Of a stretch of DNA of 64,000 nucleotides, positions 62,301 to 64,000 are shown one piece after another. Under the pieces are notes generated by a model that worked only from the letters and a program-made list of their open reading frames with translations, was not told the origin of the DNA and did not search any database. The DNA is taken from positions 26,651,785 to 26,715,784 of the forward strand of contig OZ022339.1 of assembly GCA_963989245.1 (NCBI GenBank). The letters run 5' to 3'. The stretch's first letter is position 1, and every line of letters begins with the position of its first letter. This DNA is from Nansenia antarctica (lineage: Eukaryota; Chordata; Actinopteri; Argentiniformes; Microstomatidae). The translations under genes and the position numbers were made by a program.

Positions 62301-64000
62301 CAAAACATAATGTAATGTAAAAACTTTGACGCTCATTATCTCTGAACTACCCTAAACGGAGATAGAACCTTATAATTCTAAGGTCACGCATTATAATATC
62401 TTTATATATCTATCTATCTATCTTTTTTTTATCGAGTTTTTATTGGGTTTCAGCATAGACATGGACAGAACATCATATCTCCATCTTATGATAAAACAAA
62501 GGGTAAAGAAACATAGCATAACCCATAAACAGATGGGTAAAAAAGTGAAAAGGAAAGGGAAAAAAGTAAGAAAATAAGAAGAAATAAGAAGTCCGGAGGT
62601 GTTTCAAAAAACATGTTACTGGTAATATATTTTGAATGAGTATTAAATGAGAAGGTGTCACGTTTCATAAATGTTCCATTTTTCACAGTATTTTTTAAAT
62701 ATATTGATTTTGAGTCTCAAAAAGGTATGTCATCTTTTCCATAACAAAAATGTCTTGGACAATTTCCAGCCACTGATAATATCTTAGATTTATATAGCGC
62801 CTTTCTCAAACCCCAAGGACGCTTAACATATTTCATCGACAGATAAGTCAGACAGACAGAACAGAAAAACAAAGCAAAGAAACAAAGACAACGAGAGTGA
62901 CAAACTAGACTAGAGGCCAAAGGCCTTAGACAACAGGTGGGTTTTGAGTGCTGATTTAAAAGTGTCCAGGGTAGGGGGGCATTGCGGATCGCTGTGGGGA
63001 CCCTGACTCCTCAATACCGACAACGGGCTGACAGAACATCGACATGCTAGAAACACATAACTACACAATTAGATGATCACACAGCCCCAAACACGAACAC
63101 GTCCCAAAACGAAAGTATTTACAAAGGTCTCCCTTACCAGTAGCCTATGGCAAAAGAGAATAGTGAATCCAATCCACAAATTATAAGTATTTAGTGATCG
63201 TTAAATTGTTGTTTATTATTATATCGAGTGGGAATTTTAGTGTTATTATATTTTTTTTTTGTCTTCGAGTGGTTTAGTCCTAGGCTGCGTTCGTAAATTC
63301 GCTCTGGAAATCTGATCAGCAGTCATCGAATGCCTCTTGTCCAATCAAATTACTTGGTCCCTTTATGACGTTGAGCCCAGTGTGCCCCCCCGGCGCTCTC
63401 AGAGCGAATTTTTACGAACGCAGTCCTAGACTTTGGGAACCCCTGAACTACACTACAGTATTAGGATGCTTATACAGGTGCTAGATGTGGACACTATCCT
63501 TGAAGGCCTAACAGAATATGGTTCATCATCTGAATGAATGATGTCCACCACTGGTGGAATGTGCTTCCCACGGCTGTCAGAACTGCAGAGTCACTACCCA
63601 TCTTCCGTCGGAGACTGAAGACCCATCTCTTCAGGTTACACCTTAACTCCTGAGACTTCTACTGCCCCCCTGCACTGTGTCTCCTGAAGACACCCGCTTT
63701 TCCCCTTTACTGTGTCCCCTAAAACCTCTATTGCCCCCCTTGTACTGTTTCTCTGTTTCTCCAGTGTCTATATTTAAAAAAAAGTCTAGGTTTAGATGAT
63801 GGTGATAGAAGTAGATTTTTCCTTCTATCACAGACTGCCAATGGCCACGGGCCTGAGCTGGATTACTCTTCCTGCTACGACTGGTGGATTGATGATTCAC
63901 TTGCTTAGTCAAATGTATCGATTGTAAGTCGCTTTGGAATAAGGCGTCTGCTAAATGCCTAAATTGTAAAAATGTAAATGTGTACCTGAACTGCGTCCAG
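41446..64000 (-). CDS. syne1: Nesprin-1, C-terminal part (partial)
   Basis: The 3' end of the giant outer-nuclear-membrane spectrin-repeat protein that couples the nucleus to the cytoskeleton through SUN proteins. The window holds 22 clear minus-strand exons, plus a likely 20-nt microexon, giving about 1206 residues with consistent phases. They encode the last spectrin repeats, the acidic adaptive linker (SGRDTPASVDSIPLEWDHDY), further repeats, a Ser/Pro linker and the KASH domain. The KASH exon has a transmembrane helix (LWVALPVQLLLLLLLVGVAC) and ends FARSFYPMLRYTNGPPPV; the Cys in DFSCSQ is the SUN disulfide residue. Nesprin-1 in human ends PPPL and nesprin-2 PPPT; the overall exon match is to nesprin-1. 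This portion corresponds to the short nesprin-1-alpha-type region. Introns are unusually crowded with MITEs, SINEs and minisatellites. Confidence 0.95.
41879..42078. mobile_element. Palindromic MITE with telomere-like repeats, copy 3
   Basis: Termini TGTTACGGTACATGTGGGAA and its exact complement, with TTAGGG-type arrays at 41921-41983 and a TACATG/CATGTA centre. TA flanks both ends. It lies in the last-but-one SYNE1 intron, about 90 bp from the candidate microexon. Confidence 0.88.
42168..42187 (-). CDS. syne1: SYNE1 candidate 20-nt microexon
   Basis: On the minus strand TTTGTTGTAG|GTTTTGGGAGGGAAGGCGTG|GTAAGGG is a 20-nt segment with good acceptor and donor. It supplies exactly the two-base phase needed between exons 21 and 23, and would encode VLGGKA plus a split Trp. 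In human the residues before SVSSP include RGKC, which is a weak similarity. It is a proposal, not confirmed. Confidence 0.5.
42960..43145 (-). mobile_element. SINE with L2-like tail, copy 2
   Basis: Near-identical to 14303-14512: AGCAGACGCTTTTAATCCAA, CTGAGGGCTAAGTGCCTTAC and the tRNA-like end CACTATCCACTAGACCACC on the plus strand. Confidence 0.8.
43255..44865. other. SYNE1 intron, purine-rich
   Basis: (GA)n at 43257-43290, long G runs at 44524-44542 and 44715-44755, no exon that I can support. G runs could form quadruplexes. Confidence 0.5.
44868..44960 (-). CDS. syne1: SYNE1 window exon 21, Ser/Pro linker
   Basis: 31 codons: DLSSWSSADELDTSGSLSPA through STPSRRRS; donor TCG|GTAACG, phase 0. 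The last exon needs two preceding bases, so another exon must intervene. Confidence 0.92.
45115..45334 (-). mobile_element. SINE family M copy
   Basis: Contains CAATGGCGGCAAGCTGCCAT, CAGTGTCTTGCCCAAGGACA and the head CTACCTCCTGCGCCACAGCC (plus strand), with an internal deletion. Confidence 0.8.
45675..45887 (-). CDS. syne1: SYNE1 window exon 20
   Basis: 71 codons: QIRRELLDSQLKVASLQDMS through LDITSSVQ; donor CAG|GTCAGA. Confidence 0.95.
45912..46184 (-). mobile_element. SINE family M copy
   Basis: Near-complete; TGGACTGCACTTATATAGCG at the tail side and CTACCTCCTGCGCCACAGCC at the head. Confidence 0.82.
46263..46391 (-). CDS. syne1: SYNE1 window exon 19
   Basis: 43 codons: DFHEMSHGLLLWLENIDRRR through LNEHHKTLK; donor AAG|GTAGAA. 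Confidence 0.94.
46557..46931. mobile_element. hAT-type element (GATTCCC family), copy 1
   Basis: Begins CAGCGATTCCCAACTTATGG and ends GGGGACCGCTG. Flanks TCCTAGGA and GCCTAGGA are a 7/8 match. Copy 2 at 54390-54691. Confidence 0.82.
47038..47238 (-). CDS. syne1: SYNE1 window exon 18
   Basis: 67 codons: ELQKAVDKRKAIVLSINLCS through LQGALMQCH; donor CAT|GTAAGT. Confidence 0.94.
47532..47743 (-). CDS. syne1: SYNE1 window exon 17
   Basis: VIERWELLQAQALSKEMRLK through LRIKKLK after a split Gly; donor AAG|GTGACT. Confidence 0.95.
47780..48076 (-). mobile_element. SINE family M copy
   Basis: Complete copy with a triplicated head segment (CTCTACCTCCTGnGnCACAGCC repeated at 48006-48070). Confidence 0.82.
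48153..48279 (-). CDS. syne1: SYNE1 window exon 16
   Basis: MRLLGECRGSIDTVKRVGCE through SSESQTS and a split Gly; donor TCAG|GTAAAG. Confidence 0.93.
48357..48475. repeat. 29-bp minisatellite, 4 copies
   Basis: Tandem units containing GACCAGGTAGGATGTTTTAT. In a SYNE1 intron; not exon-derived. Confidence 0.9.
48581..49007. mobile_element. DNA transposon with CAGTGGTGTAGTC ends
   Basis: Inverted termini CAGTGGTGTAGTCTA and TAGACTACACCACTG bound 427 bp without a transposase. Probably hAT-like; no clear 8-bp flank match. Confidence 0.7.
49010..49290 (-). mobile_element. Dispersed repeat, copy 2
   Basis: Reverse complement of 28960-29280 with few differences, in a SYNE1 intron. Confidence 0.7.
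49351..49493 (-). CDS. syne1: SYNE1 window exon 15
   Basis: EAGCLETHILQLDKALDTSR through LDASYMGY; includes ENIIRSRTPTGPEL; donor TAT|GTGAGT. Confidence 0.94.
49866..49934. repeat. (GT)n microsatellite, left of solo LTR
   Basis: About 27 GT units then TATGTG variants, broken by the LTR at 49935. Confidence 0.95.
49935..50368 (+). mobile_element. Solo LTR inside a GT microsatellite
   Basis: Starts TGTAG and ends CTACA, a perfect 5-bp terminal inverted repeat typical of LTRs, over 434 bp. AATAAA lies at 50244-50249. Both flanks are (GT)n, so the element split one microsatellite. No internal retroviral genes remain. The family is not recognised. Confidence 0.7.
50369..50430. repeat. (GT)n microsatellite, right of solo LTR
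   Basis: GT repeats followed by a short (GA)n at 50431-50452. Confidence 0.95.
50580..50648 (-). CDS. syne1: SYNE1 window exon 14, 23-residue cassette exon
   Basis: 69 bp encoding DVVIPESPEAFVKLTEQTLM and SSTG with split codons. It corresponds to the alternatively spliced 23-residue exon known in mammals as DV23. Skipping it keeps the frame. Confidence 0.9.
51081..51418. mobile_element. TTAA-type MITE, copy 2
   Basis: TTAA at both ends, termini CACTAGAAGAGCCGTG and CACGGCTGTTCTAGTG. It ends 46 bp from SYNE1 window exon 13. Confidence 0.88.
51465..51792 (-). CDS. syne1: SYNE1 window exon 13, adaptive linker
   Basis: LTDDERDVSFSDRELDLDE through GDSSALL and a split Gly. Acidic and Ser-rich, GC-rich, with the strictly conserved RDTPASVDSIPLEWDHDYDL. 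Not a spectrin repeat. Confidence 0.95.
51844..52204. mobile_element. hAT-type MITE (GGGTTCC family)
   Basis: CAGGGTTCCTACAAGTTTC to CGCGGGAACCCTG, as at 38616-38944. Confidence 0.75.
52258..52449 (-). CDS. syne1: SYNE1 window exon 12
   Basis: 64 codons: AFQQEISLTTGKIELIFHQG through KKLMRLP; donor CCT|GTAAGT. Confidence 0.94.
52486..52765. mobile_element. TTAA-type MITE, copy 3, right end lost
   Basis: Left TTAACACTAGAAGAGCCGTG intact, 36 bp from SYNE1 window exon 12; the right terminus is replaced by other sequence from about 52766. Confidence 0.82.
52797..52995. mobile_element. DNA-transposon-like fragment
   Basis: Contains two AGTATAACAGCACT motifs and CTCGGCCTGCGGCCTCGTAC. Its AATTTGATTGGACAAGAGGC resembles 63336-63352 in reverse. 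Family unassigned. Confidence 0.4.
53024..53161 (-). CDS. syne1: SYNE1 window exon 11
   Basis: 46 codons: HFIGQREEFETARDGVLVWL through AKTRQLR; donor AGG|GTATTG. Confidence 0.94.
53210..53480 (-). mobile_element. LINE-type 3' end
   Basis: CAAAGTCAGCGTTATTGTCA and ACAGAGGGCTGAAATTGTGT match the reverse complement of 57840-57925. Confidence 0.6.
53500..53745. repeat. (TATG)n followed by G-rich tract
   Basis: About 8 TATG units at 53507-53538, then repeated GGGGGGGCGGGGAGAGAGTT-type runs to 53740 with quadruplex potential. Confidence 0.9.
53858..54040 (-). CDS. syne1: SYNE1 window exon 10
   Basis: 61 codons: AFQRQVHESLTQLELINKQY through ASILRRLK; donor AAG|GTGCCG. Confidence 0.95.
54041..54286. 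repeat. ACAGAC/CA microsatellite
   Basis: Compound repeat beginning right at the acceptor side of SYNE1 window exon 10. Confidence 0.95.
54390..54691. mobile_element. hAT-type element (GATTCCC family), copy 2
   Basis: CAGCGATTCCCAACCTATGG to GGGAATCGCTG, flanks CTGTACAT and CTGTACGC (6/8). Confidence 0.82.
54730..54958. mobile_element. 4-bp-duplication MITE, copy B
   Basis: CGTGAGCTTAGAATTATAAG to AATTCTAAGCTCACA, flanked by AGTT on both sides; 22 bp from SYNE1 window exon 9. Confidence 0.9.
54980..55130 (-). CDS. syne1: SYNE1 window exon 9
   Basis: IEETWRLWQKFLDDFTHFEE through KEELKKFE; donor GAG|GTAGAG. Confidence 0.95.
55268..55430. mobile_element. Hairpin element, copy 2
   Basis: Arms GAAAAGCAATTGACCATTGG and TCATGGTCAATTGCTTC with inner GTGGACTCATTTACCACTG and complement; related to 19253-19388. 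Confidence 0.72.
55475..55511. repeat. (GT)n microsatellite
   Basis: About 18 GT units ending at the donor of SYNE1 window exon 8. Confidence 0.95.
55517..55704 (-). CDS. syne1: SYNE1 window exon 8
   Basis: ELQRDIEKHSTGVASVLNLC through SMERRL and a split Lys; donor CAA|GTAAGA next to a (GT)n tract. Confidence 0.95.
55712..55882. repeat. (GA)n microsatellite
   Basis: Imperfect GA repeats with GG and CA interruptions, immediately upstream of SYNE1 window exon 8. Confidence 0.95.
56032..56194 (-). CDS. syne1: SYNE1 window exon 7
   Basis: VKKLRETLVAVQQLDKNMSS through RKLDLQQ; donor CAG|GTAAAG. Confidence 0.95.
56257..56302. repeat. (AAT)n microsatellite
   Basis: About 15 triplets in a SYNE1 intron. 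Confidence 0.95.
56588..56838. mobile_element. 4-bp-duplication MITE, copy C
   Basis: CGTGATCTTAGAATGATAAG to ...AATTCTAACGAGTCACG; 22 bp from SYNE1 window exon 6. Flanks do not match. Confidence 0.85.
56861..57027 (-). CDS. syne1: SYNE1 window exon 6
   Basis: DYQEEITLAQENKLQLAQMG through LLDLIGT and a split Arg; donor CCAG|GTGATG. Confidence 0.95.
57085..57250 (+). mobile_element. tRNA-derived SINE fragment
   Basis: GGTGTAGTGGCTTAAGCGTC (A-box-like) and CCGGGTTCGATTTCC (B-box-like), then TGTCAATAAAAGAAAAAAAT. A tRNA-like head with an A-rich tail. Confidence 0.65.
57580..57935 (+). mobile_element. LINE-type 3' end
   Basis: Ends GGATTGACAATAAAGCTGAC then TTTGACTGACTGAC, opposite in orientation to 53210-53480. 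Confidence 0.6.
57951..58109 (-). CDS. syne1: SYNE1 window exon 5
   Basis: 53 codons: FSLRRQQVSEKLNEWAVFN through MIEKLRK; donor AAG|GTAAAC. A MITE lies 13 bp upstream of its 5' edge. Confidence 0.95.
58123..58329. mobile_element. 4-bp-duplication MITE, copy D
   Basis: TGTGAGCTTAGAATGATAAG to AATTCTAACGTCACG, flanked by ACAC on both sides; 13 bp from SYNE1 window exon 5. Confidence 0.9.
58330..58825. other. SYNE1 intron, nothing recognised
   Basis: AT-rich; no exon or named repeat. Confidence 0.5.
58826..59062. mobile_element. 4-bp-duplication MITE, copy E
   Basis: CGTGACGTTAGAATTATAAG to AATTGTAAGCTCACG, flanked by ATGT on both sides. The only copy not close to an exon. Confidence 0.92.
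59342..59530 (-). mobile_element. SINE family M, truncated
   Basis: Complete tail side, but the head is lost at GGACACTTCGAC where the exon-derived minisatellite begins. Confidence 0.78.
59531..59903 (-). repeat. Exon-end minisatellite 1 (9 copies)
   Basis: Units of about 41 bp. Each holds, on the minus strand, a copy of the last 21-24 bp of SYNE1 window exon 4 (GGGAGGAGATCTGCCACCAG) followed by its donor GTACAGTAGGAC. The genuine exon end is the tenth copy. Confidence 0.95.
59904..60059 (-). CDS. syne1: SYNE1 window exon 4
   Basis: 52 codons: DLENMFDGWTEDLAHLTVL through QWEEICHQ, donor CAG|GTACAG. Its last 24 bp and donor are amplified downstream (59521-59903). Confidence 0.95.
60140..60640 (-). 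pseudogene. LINE reverse-transcriptase C-terminal fragment
   Basis: Minus-strand frames read DRLQYVQNSAARVLTHTKPW and ITPTLIHLHWLPVKSRIT, then ILLLTYKSLQACAPQYLTDL, the C-terminal region of a fish CR1/L2/Rex-type element. Frames are broken. It lies inside a SYNE1 intron. Confidence 0.75.
60723..60848 (-). CDS. syne1: SYNE1 window exon 3
   Basis: 42 codons: DWERCERGIGGSLEKLRAF through AEQMRCK, phase 0 at both ends; donor AAG|GTACAA. Confidence 0.94.
60984..61328. mobile_element. TTAA-type MITE, copy 4
   Basis: TTAACACTTAATCAGCC to GGCACGGCTGCTCTAGTGTTAA. It abuts exon-end minisatellite 2, and its right terminus is part of that repeat unit. Confidence 0.88.
61329..61921 (-). repeat. Exon-end minisatellite 2 (10 copies)
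   Basis: Units of about 57-61 bp. On the minus strand each has the last 33 bp of SYNE1 window exon 2 (GAGCTGGCCACCCTGTTAAA), donor GTACACCCCC, and the MITE end TTAACACTAGAG. One unit is shorter. The genuine exon end follows at 61922. Confidence 0.95.
61922..62116 (-). CDS. syne1: SYNE1 window exon 2
   Basis: 65 codons: LKEKVLQRQQGSYILTVEAG through KRELATLLK, donor AAG|GTACAC. Its last 33 bp and donor are amplified downstream in a minisatellite (61329-61921). Confidence 0.95.
62142..62388. mobile_element. 4-bp-duplication MITE, copy F
   Basis: TGTGACGTTAGAATTATACG to AATTCTAAGGTCACG, flanked by CATT on both sides; 25 bp from SYNE1 window exon 2. Confidence 0.92.
62389..63280. other. SYNE1 intron, mixed repeats
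   Basis: A (TATC)n run (62402-62422), an AT-rich stretch, and 62785-63000 with ATATAGCGCCTTTCTC, a LINE/SINE-like tail in reverse orientation. No exon seen. Confidence 0.5.
63285..63423. mobile_element. Short MITE with CTGCGTTCGTAAATTCGCTC ends
   Basis: Inverted termini CTGCGTTCGTAAATTCGCTC and GAGCGAATTTTTACGAACGCAG-type complement, flanked by TCCTAG on both sides. About 140 bp. Confidence 0.75.
63540..63980 (+). pseudogene. L2-like LINE C-terminus and 3' tail
   Basis: The frame from about 63545 reads WWNVLPTAVRTAESLPIFRR and RLKTHLFRLHLNS, the end of a fish L2-like polyprotein. The 3' tail GTAAGTCGCTTTGGAATAAG with GCGTCTGCTAAATGCC matches SINE tails elsewhere in the window. Confidence 0.75.
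63986..64000 (-). CDS. syne1: SYNE1 window exon 1 (cut by the window edge)
   Basis: Only LDAVQ is visible before donor CAG|GTACAC, phase 0. Confidence 0.65.

Overview
The window is vertebrate nuclear DNA, most likely from a teleost fish. It holds spliced, intron-rich genes whose order matches human chromosome 6q24-q25, embedded in fish-type mobile DNA: Tc1/mariner and hAT elements, L2-like LINE pieces, several tRNA-derived SINE families and many dinucleotide microsatellites. The species cannot be named from this sequence, nor can the teleost a/b duplicate of each gene.

Layout. 1-3.9 kb: the 3' part of a Tc1 transposon, a 1.7-kb non-autonomous hAT element with a perfect 8-bp target duplication, and LINE remnants. 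4.1-5.0 kb (-): syntaxin-11, one coding exon. 5-16.4 kb: gene-free, holding a Tc1-type MITE, a palindromic element with telomere-like repeats, a 14-bp minisatellite, LINE reverse-transcriptase pieces and SINEs. 16.9-28.3 kb (+): AKAP12 (gravin), three coding exons, about 1972 aa. 29.7-33.9 kb (-): RMND1, 11 coding exons, 422 aa. 35.4-40.1 kb (+): CCDC170, 8 exons, 545 aa, head-to-head with RMND1. 41.4-64.0 kb (-): the 3' end of SYNE1 (nesprin-1), 22 clear exons plus one candidate 20-nt microexon, ending in the KASH domain; the gene continues past the right edge.

The genes do not form a pathway. They share inherited synteny: human order is AKAP12-ZBTB2-RMND1-ARMT1-CCDC170-ESR1-SYNE1. Here ZBTB2, ARMT1 and ESR1 are absent from their expected gaps, as expected for one copy of a duplicated teleost region after gene loss.

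The most unusual signals are in SYNE1 introns. Two separate minisatellites amplify the 3' end of an exon together with its 5' splice site, 9 and 10 extra copies. One repeat unit also carries the terminus of a neighbouring TTAA-type MITE. A second MITE family (six copies, 4-bp target duplications) has five copies 10-30 bp from an exon edge and carries branch-point-like ends. Three copies of a palindromic MITE contain telomere-like (TTAGGG)n arrays, one of them inside a LINE.
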